Assembly (NCBI RefSeq): GCF_021725675.1
Contig: NZ_JAKJPO010000009.1
Coordinates: forward strand, 62,001-126,000
Length of the DNA: 64,000 nucleotides
Reading direction: 5' to 3'
DNA from: Marilutibacter chinensis
Lineage (GTDB): Bacteria > Pseudomonadota > Gammaproteobacteria > Xanthomonadales > Xanthomonadaceae
This document shows positions 19,020-28,791 of the stretch, piece after piece. The notes beneath the pieces were generated by a model. The model saw only the letters and a program-made list of their open reading frames with translations, made no database searches and had not been told where the DNA came from. The position numbers were made by a program, and so were the translations under genes. Positions within the stretch are counted from its first letter, which is position 1. Every line of letters starts with the position of its first letter.

Positions 19020-20444
19020 TCAGCCTCGGGGGCGCTTGGCGCGCAGTTTGCGCGCCACGGTGTTGCGGCCCAGGCCCAGGCGCGCAGCGGCCTCGGCCTG
19101 GCGGCCGGCGGTATGTTCGAGCGCGGCGTCCAGCAACAGCATGTCCATCCTCTGCACGACCCGCGCGTGGATGTCGTTGCCGCCGGCGGCGAGCTCGTCG
19201 CGCACCCACGCAGCCAGCATCGCCTCCCACGCGGGCGTGCCGTCCATGTCCCCGGCGGCGGTATCGGCGGATTCGCGCGCGATCACCGCGTCGACATCGG
19301 CGGCAGCGATCGTCTCGCCCGGCGCCAGCGCCGACAGTCGCCAGCACAGGTTTTCCAGCTCGCGGACGTTGCCGGGCCAGTCGTGCGCGAGCAGGCGGTC
19401 GAGCGCGGCCCGCGACAGCCGCTTGGGCGGCGCCTGGAAACGCGCGGCGGCGGCGGCGAGAAAGCGCTCGGCCAGGCGTGGCACGTCGGCGCGGCGTTCG
19501 CGCAGTGGCGGCAGGTGCAGGCGGACGACGTCGAGCCGGTGCAACAGGTCGGCGCGGAAACGGCCTTCGGCCACCAGGGCATCCAGCGCCTGGTGGGTGG
19601 CCGCGATCACCCGCACGTCGACGCGGATCAGCTCGCGGCCACCGACACGGAAGAACTCGCCCTCGGCCAGCACCCGCAGCAGCCGGGTCTGCAGCGGCAA
19701 CGGCATGTCGCCGATCTCGTCCAGGAACAGGGTGCCCCCGTTGGCCTGTTCGAAACGGCCGATATGACGTTTGCTGGCGCCGGTGAACGCGCCGGCCTCG
19801 TGGCCGAACAACTCGCTTTCGAGCAGCTCGGCGGGAATTGCGGCGGTGTTGAGCGCGACGAACGGCTTGTGCGCACGCGGCGACTCGCGATGCAGCGCGC
19901 GGGCGACCAGTTCCTTGCCGGTACCGGTCTCGCCGGTGATCAGCACCGACAGCGGCGCCTGGGCCAGACGGCCGATCGCGCGGAACAGCGTCCGCATCGC
20001 CGGGGTGTCGCCGATCAGCGCGTCGGCAGCCGGCGCATCGGCGCCGGGCGACGCGTCGGCCTCGTCGGCCTGCTCTCCGGCGATACCGAGCGCCTGCGTC
20101 GCCAGCCCGACGGCCTCATCCAGATCGAACGGTTTGGACAGGAACTCGTGGGCGCCGCCGCGGAACGCACCGGCGGTACTGGCCACGTCGGTGTAGGCGC
20201 TCATCACGATCACAGGCAAGGCGGGATGCGCCTGCTTGAGCCGCTCCAGCAGCACCAGACCGTCGTCGCCGGGCATGCGGACGTCGGTGAACAGCAGATC
20301 GGGAGGCCCGCGCAGTTCCAGCGCCTGCAGCGCCTCGGCCGCGCCGGCGAAATCCTCGGTCGCATGCCCGGCCTGGCGCAGCGCCGCGGCCAGCACGTAG
20401 CGCACGCTGCGGTCGTCGTCGACCACCCAGACGCGCGCACTCAC
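19020..20444 (-). CDS. ntrC: nitrogen regulation response regulator NtrC (sigma-54 activator)
   Basis: 474 residues from a GTG start that overlaps the ntrB stop. Receiver domain with VDDD (about 8-11) and phospho-acceptor Asp54 in LFTDVRMPG. AAA+ domain with Walker A GETGTGKE and the GAFTGA loop for sigma-54 contact. C-terminal Fis-type HTH (AEAAARLGLGRNTVARKL). Phosphorylated by NtrB under nitrogen limitation, it should bind the two boxes found upstream of glnA at 28.7 kb. Confidence 0.94.
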   Translation of the reverse strand: MSARVWVVDDDRSVRYVLAAALRQAGHATEDFAGAAEALQALELRGPPDLLFTDVRMPGDDGLVLLERLKQAHPALPVIVMSAYTDVASTAGAFRGGAHEFLSKPFDLDEAVGLATQALGIAGEQADEADASPGADAPAADALIGDTPAMRTLFRAIGRLAQAPLSVLITGETGTGKELVARALHRESPRAHKPFVALNTAAIPAELLESELFGHEAGAFTGASKRHIGRFEQANGGTLFLDEIGDMPLPLQTRLLRVLAEGEFFRVGGRELIRVDVRVIAATHQALDALVAEGRFRADLLHRLDVVRLHLPPLRERRADVPRLAERFLAAAAARFQAPPKRLSRAALDRLLAHDWPGNVRELENLCWRLSALAPGETIAAADVDAVIARESADTAAGDMDGTPAWEAMLAAWVRDELAAGGNDIHARVVQRMDMLLLDAALEHTAGRQAEAAARLGLGRNTVARKLRAKRPRG

Positions 20445-21517
20445 GTCGCAGCCTCCGGGCCCTCGGCGGGCGCCGCCGCATCGGTTTCCACTGCCGCCAC
20501 CATCGGCAGCAGCAGCGTGAACACGGTGTGCCCGGGCCGCGAGCGGTACGCCAGCGAGCCCCGGTGTTCGCGGGCGACCTGCTGCGCAAGCGCCAGGCCG
20601 AGCCCGCTGCCCTCGGCGCGACCGGATACCAGCGGCAGGAACAGGCGTTCGGCCAGTTCGTCGGGAATGCCGTGGCCGTCGTCGACGATCTCCAGCCGCA
20701 GCGCGACCGGATGCAGTTCCTCGCCGATGCGCACGCCGTGCTCGGCGCGGGTGCGCAGGCTCACGTGGGTGGCACCGGCCTCGATCGCGTTGCGGACCAG
20801 GTTCCAGACCGCCTGCACCAGGCGGTCGGCGTCACCCATCAGTTCGGGCAGGCTCGGGTCGTAGTCGCGCAGCAACCGCACCGCCCAGCCGGCGTCGCTC
20901 TCGGCGAGCCGCAGCACGCGCTCCAGTACCGCGTGGATGTTCAGCGCCGCGTGCGGCCGCGGCGGCGCCGGGCTCAACAGCTGGTCGAGCAGACCGGTCA
21001 GGCGCGCGACCTCGTCCTCGATCAGGGTCACCAGCTCCCGCGACTCGGCATCGCCGGCCCGGCGGGACAGCAACTGCGCCGCTCCCTTCAGCCCGGCCAG
21101 AGGGTTGCGCAGCTCGTGGGCCAGCCCCTTCAGCGAGGCCGACAGCGCCGACGGCAGCAGCAGGGCCGGATCGTCGCCGGGAAACTCGTCGACCGGATGC
21201 GCCTCCAGCTGCCAGCCGCCGTCGCCGGTGCGGCTGAGCCAGACGTCGGCGAAGCACTCCTCGTGATCGGTGAAGCGCAATCGCGCGCGGCGCACGCGCA
21301 AGGGCGCGTCGTCGCCGTTGCGTGCCAGCGCGTCCGCAAGGCGGCCGTCGCCGGCGTCGAGCGCCGCCATCGGCCAGCCCTGCAGGCGTCGCACGCTGAC
21401 GCCGAGCCAGCCCGACATCGCCGCATTGCTGGCGACGATCGCGCCCGAGCCGTCGCACCACGCGATCGGCGTGGTCAGGCTGTCGAACGGGCTCTCGGTC
21501 GCGGCTGCGGATGGCAT
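20441..21517 (-). CDS. ntrB: nitrogen regulation sensor kinase NtrB
   Basis: 358 residues, soluble. N-terminal PAS-like domain, then His133 in LAHELRNPLAGLKGAAQLL (H box), NLVRNAIEAGA (N box), DDGHGIPDE (G1) and GSGLGLALAQ (G2). Responds to GlnB/GlnK rather than to a ligand. I chose the ATG at 21517 (MPSAATESPF), which gives the usual NtrB length. Overlaps ntrC by GTGA. Confidence 0.93.
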   Translation of the reverse strand: MPSAAATESPFDSLTTPIAWCDGSGAIVASNAAMSGWLGVSVRRLQGWPMAALDAGDGRLADALARNGDDAPLRVRRARLRFTDHEECFADVWLSRTGDGGWQLEAHPVDEFPGDDPALLLPSALSASLKGLAHELRNPLAGLKGAAQLLSRRAGDAESRELVTLIEDEVARLTGLLDQLLSPAPPRPHAALNIHAVLERVLRLAESDAGWAVRLLRDYDPSLPELMGDADRLVQAVWNLVRNAIEAGATHVSLRTRAEHGVRIGEELHPVALRLEIVDDGHGIPDELAERLFLPLVSGRAEGSGLGLALAQQVAREHRGSLAYRSRPGHTVFTLLLPMVAAVETDAAAPAEGPEAAT

Positions 21518-21730
21518 ACCGGCATGGTAGAGCAAGTGCCTGCCGCCAGGACCGGACGCCGGTTCTTCGTGAGCTTGCCGCGGCGCCGATGTCCGCGGCC
21601 GCATCTCTGGACGGAGGTACGCACGGTGGGCGACCTGTTCTTGGCGTTCCATCCTCCGGCGGCGCATGCCGATGGCGGCCCGGAGGGTACGGGCCTGTTG
21701 GACGCTGCCGACAGGACCTAGACTGCGGCG

Positions 21731-23584
21731 ATGGATGCACAGACCGTCGAGCAGGCCCACACGTTGCTGCGCCGGGGCGATGTCGCCGGCGCCATCGGCC
21801 GGCTGCAGGCGGCGCTCGGCGCGACGCCGCCGCAGCCGCAGTCGCTTAAGTTGCTGGCACGGCTGGCGTTGCGCGAGCAGCAGTCCGCGTTGGCCGGACG
21901 GGCGCTCGAGCAGGCGCTGGCCGCGCTGCCGGACGATGCCGAGATCCATGCCTTGCTGGCCGCTGCGGCCAGGATCGCGGGCGACGCCGATGCGCTGGTC
22001 ACCGCCGCGCGCCGTGCGCTGGCGCTGGACGCCGGCGAGCCGCTGGCCGCGGCACTGCTTACCGAGACCTTGCGCGACCGCCTGCAGCTCGGCGAGGCGC
22101 TCGCGGTCGCCGATGCCTGTCTGGCACGTCGGCCGCAGGACTGGGGAACCCGGCTGGCGCGCGCCGACGCGCTGCAGTTCGCTGGCGAGGCGGAATCCGC
22201 GGCCGCGGACGCACGACAGACGCTGGAGCACGCGCCTTCGCTGCAGGCGATCACCTTCGCCTGCCAGAGCCTCCTGTACCTGGATGAGCACGCGCCGGAC
22301 GAGCGCGCACGGGATGAGCGCACATCGGACGAGCGCTCGCAAGGCGGGCTGGTACCGGACGAAATCGTCCGGGCGCAAACATATCCGTCCGGCCCCGGCG
22401 CAATGCCGGCCGCCGCGGTGCTGGCCCGGCACTGCGAACTGGCGTCGCGGGTTCCGGCATTGCGATTGCCACCGCCGACGATGTCCGGCTGGCGACCAGG
22501 ACAACGCCCGTTGCGGGTCGCACTGCTGTCGGCCGATCTGCGCCGCCACCCGGTCGGCCTGTTCGTCGAGCCGCTGCTGGCGGGCTGGGACCGGCGCCGC
22601 ATCGCGCCGATCTGCTACAGCGACGGTCGCCCCGATGCCACGACCGCTCGCCTGCGCGGACTGTGTCCGCAATGGCGCGATCTGCACGGCCTGCCCGACG
22701 AAGCGGTCGCACGGCAGCTGCGCGACGACGGCGTCGACATCCTGCTCGACCTGGGCGGGCACACCCATGGCAGCCGGCCGCGCCTGCTGGCCTCCCGCTG
22801 CGTAGCGGTCCAGCTGGGCTGGCTCGGCTATCTGTTCGACACCGGTTACGCCAGTTGCGATGGCGTGATCGGCGATGCCGCGACCCTGCCCGACGGGACG
22901 GCCAGCGCGCGGAGGCCATGGCGGCTTCCCGGCAGCCTGTTGTGCCTGCCGCCGATGCAGGACGCGCCGCAGGTGACCGCCCGGCCATCCGCGGCCGCGC
23001 CGACTTTCGGCAGCTTCAGCCACCTGGCCAAGCTGTCGCCGCACACGGTCGCGCTGTGGGCACGGGTACTGGACGCGGTGCCCGGTTCGCGGCTGCTGCT
23101 GTGCGCGCTCGGGCTCGCCGACGCCTCGATCCGCGAACGGATCCGCGCCCGCTTCACCGCGGCCGGACTGGATCCGGCACGACTGGAACTGCGGCCGCCG
23201 GTGCTCGATCCGCATGCGTTCCTGTCGCAATACGGCGACGTCGACATCGCGCTGGACCCGCTGCCGTTCAACGGTGGCACGACCACCCTGCAAGCGCTGT
23301 GGCAGGGGGTGCCGGTGATCACCCTGCCCGGCGAACGGATGGCCGCGCGCACCGGTCTGTCGATCCTCGGCACGGCCGGCCTGGGCAGCGGACCGGGATC
23401 GCTGGTCGCGCGCGACGCCGACGACTACGTCCGCCTCGCCGCCGACCTCGCGGCGGATGGCGATCGCCGCGTGCGGCTGCGCGGCTCGATGCGTGCGCGA
23501 CTGCTCGATTCGGGCCTGGCCGATGGCAGGCGGTTCGCCGACGGCTTCGCCACGCTGCTGGAGTCGGCGGCGGCAACGGGTTGA
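21731..23584 (+). CDS. TPR protein with GT41 (OGT/SPINDLY-like) domain
   Basis: 617 residues. N-terminal TPR-like helices (about 1-190, for example AIGRLQAALGATPPQPQSLKLLARLAL), an Asp/Glu/Arg-rich low-complexity linker near 195-225 (ERARDERTSDERS), then the glycosyltransferase: PLRVALLSADLRRHPVGLF, ILLDLGGHTHGSRP, QLGWLGYLFDTG, FGSFSHLAKLSPHTVALWARVL and FNGGTTTLQALWQGVPVITLPG. The last blocks are diagnostic of O-GlcNAc transferase-like GT41 proteins. Bacterial members use UDP-sugars on proteins, but acceptor and sugar are unknown here. Divergent from ntrB. Confidence 0.88.
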   Translation: MDAQTVEQAHTLLRRGDVAGAIGRLQAALGATPPQPQSLKLLARLALREQQSALAGRALEQALAALPDDAEIHALLAAAARIAGDADALVTAARRALALDAGEPLAAALLTETLRDRLQLGEALAVADACLARRPQDWGTRLARADALQFAGEAESAAADARQTLEHAPSLQAITFACQSLLYLDEHAPDERARDERTSDERSQGGLVPDEIVRAQTYPSGPGAMPAAAVLARHCELASRVPALRLPPPTMSGWRPGQRPLRVALLSADLRRHPVGLFVEPLLAGWDRRRIAPICYSDGRPDATTARLRGLCPQWRDLHGLPDEAVARQLRDDGVDILLDLGGHTHGSRPRLLASRCVAVQLGWLGYLFDTGYASCDGVIGDAATLPDGTASARRPWRLPGSLLCLPPMQDAPQVTARPSAAAPTFGSFSHLAKLSPHTVALWARVLDAVPGSRLLLCALGLADASIRERIRARFTAAGLDPARLELRPPVLDPHAFLSQYGDVDIALDPLPFNGGTTTLQALWQGVPVITLPGERMAARTGLSILGTAGLGSGPGSLVARDADDYVRLAADLAADGDRRVRLRGSMRARLLDSGLADGRRFADGFATLLESAAATG

Positions 23585-23605
23585 TCGATTCGCGCCGGCG
23601 GGCGA

Positions 23606-23815
23606 TCAGCTCGCCATCGGCGCGACCGCGCGGGGCGGGGAAGGACTCGCGGCATCGGCAGGCGAGGCCTTGCCCGCGATCACCGCGGTCATCGCGAAAA
23701 TCGCCCACAGGCAGATCCAGCCGATGATCCGCCAGCGCCGAAGGCGACGGCGGCGCCCCGGACGATCGACCTCACCGGCATCCTGCATCTGCTTTTCCAC
23801 GGCTGCGACCGTCAT
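23606..23815 (-). CDS. small putative membrane protein
   Basis: 69 residues: an acidic/basic N-terminus (RPGRRRRLRRWR), one membrane span (IIGWICLWAIFAMTAVIAG) and an Ala/Ser/Pro tail. Positive charges before the span imply an N-in topology. The ribosome site is weak, so the gene is plausible but not certain. Convergent with the OGT-like gene. Confidence 0.45.
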   Translation of the reverse strand: MTVAAVEKQMQDAGEVDRPGRRRRLRRWRIIGWICLWAIFAMTAVIAGKASPADAASPSPPRAVAPMAS

Positions 23816-23913
23816 TCCGGAACGACATCCGAACGTTACGCCCCGCCGGAGTGGAAACGGCGTGAAGCGGCGCCGGGCCGGTTCACGCTGGTCCTGCCGG
23901 TTCCCGGACGCGC

Positions 23914-23943
23914 GGCCCCCGGGCGGATTCCGCCCCGGGGGCC
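23914..23943 (-). terminator. strong GC hairpin downstream of amtB
   Basis: Perfect arms GGCCCCCGGG (23914-23923) and CCCGGGGGCC (23934-23943) just after the amtB stop. No T-tract follows, so factor-dependent or attenuating behaviour is inferred. Confidence 0.45.
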
Positions 23944-23980
23944 CGTGCGTCCGGCTCGGCCACGGTCCGTCCGATCGTAC

Positions 23981-25390
23981 TCAGCTCTCGTAGGCCGATT
24001 CGCCGTGCGAGGTGATGTCCAGACCTTCGCGCTCGGCCTCCTCGGGCACGCGCAGCCCGACCGCCAGCTTCACCAGCGCGAACGCGGCTGCGGCAACGAC
24101 ACCCGACCAGACGAGGGTGATGACCACGCCCTCGGCCTGCACCAGCACCTGGGAAACGATCGAGAAATCGTCGCCCCCGGTACCGCCCAGGTGCGGCGCG
24201 GTGAACACGCCGGTCAGCAACGCACCGATGATGCCGCCCAGGCCGTGCACGCCGAACACGTCGAGCGAATCATCCGCCTTCAGCAGCCGCTTCAACCCGG
24301 TCACACCCCACACGCACAGCGCGCCGCAGGCAAGGCCGATCACGATCGCGCCCATCGGCCCGACCGAGCCGCAGGCCGGGGTGATGCCGACCAGGCCGGC
24401 GACCACGCCCGAAGCCGCGCCAAGCATCGATGGCTTGCCCTTCAGCAGCGCCTCGACCGCGCTCCATGCCAGCGCCGCCGCGGCCGGGGCAAGCAGGGTG
24501 TTGAGGAAGGCGAGCGCCGCGCCCGACGTCGCTTCCAGGTTGGAGCCGGCGTTGAAGCCGAACCAGCCCACCCACAGCAGCGACGCGCCGACCATGCAGA
24601 AGGTCAGGCTGTGCGGCTTGATCGCCTCGCGGCCATAGCCGGTCCGCCTGCCGACCAGCCAGGCGCCGACCAGGCCAGCGACGCCGGCGTTGATGTGCAC
24701 CACCGTGCCGCCGGCGAAGTCGAGCGCACCCTTGCCGAGCAGGTAGCCGCCCTCGCCCCAGACCATGTGCGCGATCGGCAGGTAGGCGAAGGTGAACCAC
24801 AGCATCGAGAACAGCAGCACCGCGCGGAACAGGATGCGCTCGGCGAACGCGCCGACGATCAATGCGGCGGTGATGCCGGCGAAGGTCGCCTGGAATGCGA
24901 CGAACGCGTACTCGGGCAGCGCCACGCCATCGGTGAAGGTCGCCGCCAGGCTGTCGGGCGTGATCCCGGCCAGGAACAGCTTGTCGAAGCCGCCGATCAC
25001 CGGTCCGGCCCCACCGAACGCCAGCGAGTAGCCATACACCGCCCACAGCAGCACGATCACCGAGAACACCACCAGCACCTGCATCAGCACCGACAGCACG
25101 TTCTTGGCCCGCACCAGGCCGCCGTAGAACAGCGCCAGTCCCGGTACCGTCATCAGCAGCACCAGCAGGGTCGAGGTCAGGATCCAGGCGACATCGCCTT
25201 TCTCGACGACCGGAGCGACCGCTTCAGCCGCGGATCCGGCGGCGTCGGCGGCCTGGATGAGGCCGTCCTGGGCGTGCGCTGCGCCGGCCAGCATCAGCGC
25301 GGACAACGGCAGCGCGAACGCCGGCAACGTCCGGGCGGCAGCCCGCGCCCATGCGCGGCCGCGGGAGAAGTCATGGATCTGTGTGTTCAT
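23981..25390 (-). CDS. amtB: ammonium transporter AmtB
   Basis: 469 residues. Signal-like N-terminus (FALPLSALMLAGAAHA) and eleven hydrophobic segments. Family blocks: LALFYGGLVRAKNVLSVLMQ, GYSLAFGG, FQATFAGITAALIVGAFAER, DFAGGTVVHINAGVAGL, FGFNAGSN, GVVAGLVGITPACGSVG and HGLGGIIGALLTG; the twin pore histidines lie in the last two regions. The C-terminal tail contains EREGLDITSHGESAY, which contacts GlnK. It lies 19 bases after glnK, the classic glnK-amtB operon. Confidence 0.96.
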   Translation of the reverse strand: MNTQIHDFSRGRAWARAAARTLPAFALPLSALMLAGAAHAQDGLIQAADAAGSAAEAVAPVVEKGDVAWILTSTLLVLLMTVPGLALFYGGLVRAKNVLSVLMQVLVVFSVIVLLWAVYGYSLAFGGAGPVIGGFDKLFLAGITPDSLAATFTDGVALPEYAFVAFQATFAGITAALIVGAFAERILFRAVLLFSMLWFTFAYLPIAHMVWGEGGYLLGKGALDFAGGTVVHINAGVAGLVGAWLVGRRTGYGREAIKPHSLTFCMVGASLLWVGWFGFNAGSNLEATSGAALAFLNTLLAPAAAALAWSAVEALLKGKPSMLGAASGVVAGLVGITPACGSVGPMGAIVIGLACGALCVWGVTGLKRLLKADDSLDVFGVHGLGGIIGALLTGVFTAPHLGGTGGDDFSIVSQVLVQAEGVVITLVWSGVVAAAAFALVKLAVGLRVPEEAEREGLDITSHGESAYES

Positions 25391-25409
25391 CGCGTGCCTC
25401 GCAGTCGTG

Positions 25410-25787
<378 letters not shown>

Positions 25788-26561
25788 TCAGAACGACTTG
25801 GTGATCGCGACCGTCCAGGTCTCGTCCGGGCCGATCAGGTCGTTGTCGTTGTAGGCGAGCGCGATGTCGAAGCCGCTCTCGAAGCTCTTGCCGACGCCGA
25901 GCTTCCAGTACGCGTAGTCGCCGCCGTCGAGGTTCTCGACCCACTGTTTTCCGACCGCCGCGTCCACGGTCCAGCTGGGTACGAACTCCCAGCTCGCCCC
26001 CAGGTCGAGCGCGCTGCTGCCGTCGGAATCGGGAATCCCGAACAGATCGGTGACCGCGTAGGAATACTTGGCCGAGAGGAATTCCCAGCCCAGGCCGAAG
26101 TAGACCTCGGTGGTGTCGGCACTGTTGAAGCCGCCCGGATAGTCGCCCGGGTACCAGTAGTAGATCGCACCGACGTCCCAGCCCACGCCGCTGTCGCCGA
26201 ACTCGCCGCGATAGCCGAGGTAGCCGTCGAGTTCGACCTGGCTGGAGATGTCGGGATCGGAGTCGGACAACCAGCTGATGCTGCTGCCCCAGGCACCGGC
26301 GTAGAAGCCGCTGTCGGCGGCGTACTCGATGCCGCCCTGCAGCGCGGGCTCCTCGTTGGTCTGGGTGATGCCGCGGAACAGGTAGTCGCTGGTCAGCGTG
26401 ACCGAGCCCGACACCTCCCCTGCCCGCACGTGACCGGCCACCAGCGACGCGGCGGTCGCGACGAAGACGGCCGTGAGCACCGCGAACGGTGCCGGCGTTT
26501 TTCCCCTGGTCCCCGGGACGTGCCGCGTGGACGCATGAACTTCAGTGATCTGAGACGACAT
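25788..26561 (-). CDS. TorF family putative porin
   Basis: 257 residues with a signal peptide (VLTAVFVATAASLVAGHVRA) and a beta-barrel rich in aromatic residues. VSGSVTLTSDYLFRGITQTNEEPALQGGIEY is the diagnostic opening of the TIGR02001/Gcw_chp family, and it ends in an outer-membrane-type Phe (VAITKSF). An AGGAG site precedes the ATG. It lies 39 bases upstream of glnK, so porin-glnK-amtB look co-transcribed; an outer-membrane route for ammonium or small nitrogen compounds is an inference from this context. Confidence 0.85.
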   Translation of the reverse strand: MSSQITEVHASTRHVPGTRGKTPAPFAVLTAVFVATAASLVAGHVRAGEVSGSVTLTSDYLFRGITQTNEEPALQGGIEYAADSGFYAGAWGSSISWLSDSDPDISSQVELDGYLGYRGEFGDSGVGWDVGAIYYWYPGDYPGGFNSADTTEVYFGLGWEFLSAKYSYAVTDLFGIPDSDGSSALDLGASWEFVPSWTVDAAVGKQWVENLDGGDYAYWKLGVGKSFESGFDIALAYNDNDLIGPDETWTVAITKSF

Positions 26562-26838
26562 GACGCAGGCTCCTCATAAGCGGTGGCCCCTCCCCGGTCA
26601 TTGATTCCGTGCTCTTGCGCTCGGGTCGCACTACGCGTCCCGCTTTCGCCGGGCAAAAAGCCGCCTCGCGGCGGGCATCGGCCCGTCGTTGTGGTCCTCC
26701 TCTTCGGTGTTGGCCCGTCCGCTGGGCACGGGCGGTTCGCCCGTTGGTGCGGCGGCCGGCCTTGTGCCGGCCGGTCCGCCGCTGGCGGTCTACGCGATCA
26801 GTTCGCGCAGCGAATTCGTTCGCGCCCCGTCGCGTGCA
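26562..26838. other. gene-free spacer between the tandem repeats and the TorF porin gene
   Basis: 277 bp with several GC hairpins (for example GGCCGGCC-ttgt-GCCGGCC near 26,755-26,775). I looked for a sigma-54 promoter or NtrC boxes for the porin-glnK-amtB operon and saw no convincing one. No gene is supported. Confidence 0.5.
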
Positions 26839-27138
26839 TCAGTTCGCGTAGTACAGCTGGCATTCGAGCGGGTGAGGACGGGATGCCTGCGCGGCATTGC
26901 CGCGCATCCCTTCCGAACGCCCGCCGCGCTGCGGCGGGCCGGACATCCGCCCCTCCGCAGTGCAGCCGTTCGCGCCCCGTCGCGTGCATCAGTTCGCGTA
27001 GTACAGCTGGTATTCGAGCGGGTGAGGACGGGATGCCTGCGCGGCATTGCCGCGCATCCCTTCCGAACGCCCGCCGCGCTGCGGCGGGCCGGACATCCGC
27101 CCCTCCGCAGTACAGCCGTTCGCGCCCTGTCGCGTGCA
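26839..27138. repeat. 150-bp tandem duplication of the glnA 3' end (2 extra copies)
   Basis: Two 150-bp units (26839-26988 and 26989-27138) each begin with a copy of the last 33 bases of glnA, including the stop codon, then about 117 bases of downstream DNA with two hairpins (GCGCGGC-att-GCCGCGC and GCCCGCCGC-gct-GCGGCGGGC). The proximal copy matches the glnA end exactly; the distal copy has one change (TAT to CAT on the plus strand). The units cannot be translated as glnA because they have no upstream gene body. Confidence 0.93.
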
Positions 27139-28548
27139 TCAGTTCGCGTAGTACAGCTGGTATTCGAGCGGATGGGTCGCCGCGCGGAACTTGGTGACCT
27201 CCTGCATCTTCAGCGCGATGTAGCCGTCGATGAAGTCGTCGGAGAACACGCCGCCGGCCTTGAGGAAGTCGCGATCCTTGTCGAGCGCTTCCAGCGCCTG
27301 GTCGAGGCTGTGGCAGACGGTCGGGATGTTCTTCTCTTCCTCCGGCGGCAGGTCGTAGAGATCCTTGTCGCTGGGCGCGCCCGGGTCGATCTGGTTCTTG
27401 ATGCCGTCCAGGCCGGCCATCATCAGCGCGGCGAAGGTCAGGTAGCCGGACTGCATCGGATCCGGGAAACGGAATTCGATGCGGCGCGCCTTCGGGTTCG
27501 ACACGAACGGAATGCGGCAGCTCGCCGAGCGGTTGCGGGCCGAATAGGCCAGCATCACCGGCGCCTCGAAGCCCGGCACCAGGCGCTTGTAGCTGTTGGT
27601 GGTCGAGTTGGTGAAGGCGTTGATCGCGCGCGCATGCTTGAACACGCCGCCGATGTACCACAGCGCCATCTGGCTCAGGCCGCCGTAGCCGTCGCCGGAG
27701 AACAGGTTCTTGCCGTCCTTCGCCAGCGACTGGTGCACGTGCATGCCGCTGCCGTTGTCGCCGACGATCGGCTTGGGCATGAAGGTCGCGGTCTTGCCGT
27801 TGCGGAAGGCGACGTTCTTGACGATGTACTTGAGCATCAACAGCTCGTCGGCCTTCTTGACCAGCGAGTTGAACTTGGTGCCGATCTCGCACTGGCCGGC
27901 GTTGGCGACCTCGTGATGATGGACCTCGACCTCGATGCCGACCGCCTCCAGCGTCTTGCACATCTCGGCGCGGATGTCGTGCAGCGAATCGACCGGCGGC
28001 ACCGGGAAGTAGCCGCCCTTGATGCCCGGACGATAGCCGCTGTTGCCGCCCTCGTATTCGCGCGCCGAGTTCCAGTGCGCTTCCTCGGAGTCGATGTGGA
28101 AGAAGGTGTGGCCCATCTCGTTGCCGTAGCGGACCGAGTCGAAGATGAAGAACTCGGGCTCGGGGCCGAAGAACGCCTGTTCGGCGATGCCGCTGGCCTT
28201 GAGGTAGGCCTCGGCGCGCTTGGCGACGCCGCGCGGATCGCGCGAGTACGCCTGCATCGTGGTCGGGTCGAGCACGTCGCAGGTCATCACCAGGGTCGGA
28301 TCGGCGGCGAACGGATCCAGGAACGCCGTCGACGCGTCCGGCATCAGCACCATGTCGGACTCGTTGATGCCCTTCCAGCCGCTGATCGAAGAGCCGTCGA
28401 ACATCTTTCCGTCCTCGAACAGAGCGGCGTCGACGATCGACTTGGGATAGGTGACGTGGTGCTGCACGCCACGCATGTCGGCGAAGCGCAGGTCGACGAA
28501 TTCGACCTTGTGGTCACGGATGAGCTTTTCGACGTTCTCGAGCGACAT
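27139..28548 (-). CDS. glnA: type I glutamine synthetase
   Basis: 469 residues. Makes glutamine from glutamate, ammonium and ATP. Blocks: [95 protein letters not shown]. Adenylylation site Tyr398 in [13 protein letters not shown] shows GlnE control. Transcription is from a sigma-54 promoter at about 28590-28606 with two NtrC boxes upstream. Confidence 0.98.
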   Translation of the reverse strand: MSLENVEKLIRDHKVEFVDLRFADMRGVQHHVTYPKSIVDAALFEDGKMFDGSSISGWKGINESDMVLMPDASTAFLDPFAADPTLVMTCDVLDPTTMQAYSRDPRGVAKRAEAYLKASGIAEQAFFGPEPEFFIFDSVRYGNEMGHTFFHIDSEEAHWNSAREYEGGNSGYRPGIKGGYFPVPPVDSLHDIRAEMCKTLEAVGIEVEVHHHEVANAGQCEIGTKFNSLVKKADELLMLKYIVKNVAFRNGKTATFMPKPIVGDNGSGMHVHQSLAKDGKNLFSGDGYGGLSQMALWYIGGVFKHARAINAFTNSTTNSYKRLVPGFEAPVMLAYSARNRSASCRIPFVSNPKARRIEFRFPDPMQSGYLTFAALMMAGLDGIKNQIDPGAPSDKDLYDLPPEEEKNIPTVCHSLDQALEALDKDRDFLKAGGVFSDDFIDGYIALKMQEVTKFRAATHPLEYQLYYAN

Positions 28549-28589
28549 GGAAGTGCGGCCTTTCCGGTTTGAGGGACTGTCTTTTGTAT

Positions 28590-28606
28590 AGCAAGGGCTG
28601 TGCCAA
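28590..28606 (-). promoter_or_regulatory. sigma-54 promoter of glnA
   Basis: On the minus strand TGGCAC (28605-28600), five bases, then TTGCT (28594-28590) matches the -24/-12 consensus at the conserved positions with correct spacing. The expected start is about 12 bases downstream, giving a short leader before the ATG at 28548. Confidence 0.88.
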
Positions 28607-28666
28607 CGCCGCGAACGAGCCAACTTGCTGATTTCATTGATCTTCACTTGCTCGCCTCCACCGCAC

Positions 28667-28683
28667 CGCACCAAATTGGTGCG
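28667..28683. promoter_or_regulatory. NtrC binding site, promoter-proximal
   Basis: GCACCA-AAT-TGGTGC, a perfect inverted repeat matching the NtrC consensus TGCACC-N5-GGTGCA. It is about 75 bp upstream of the sigma-54 promoter of glnA. Confidence 0.85.
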
Positions 28684-28698
28684 CTTTCGGCGGAGCAA

Positions 28699-28715
28699 TG
28701 CACCACGTTGGTGCG
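28699..28715. promoter_or_regulatory. NtrC binding site, promoter-distal
   Basis: TGCACCA-CGT-TGGTGCG, near-perfect NtrC box. The centres of the two boxes are about 32 bp apart, three helical turns, so dimers would bind on the same face, as in the classical glnA enhancer. Confidence 0.87.
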
Positions 28716-28791
28716 AAATCGTTACCGGGTTCCGGGCCCTCGGAAGCCGGCCTGATTACACTAGCCACCAGACCCTAGGGAGGAGGGCCCG

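Noticed and set aside
26839..27138. CRISPR array or repeated glnA pseudogenes
   Set aside because: Only 33 bases of glnA are repeated, with identical tails and no spacers; it is a local tandem duplication.
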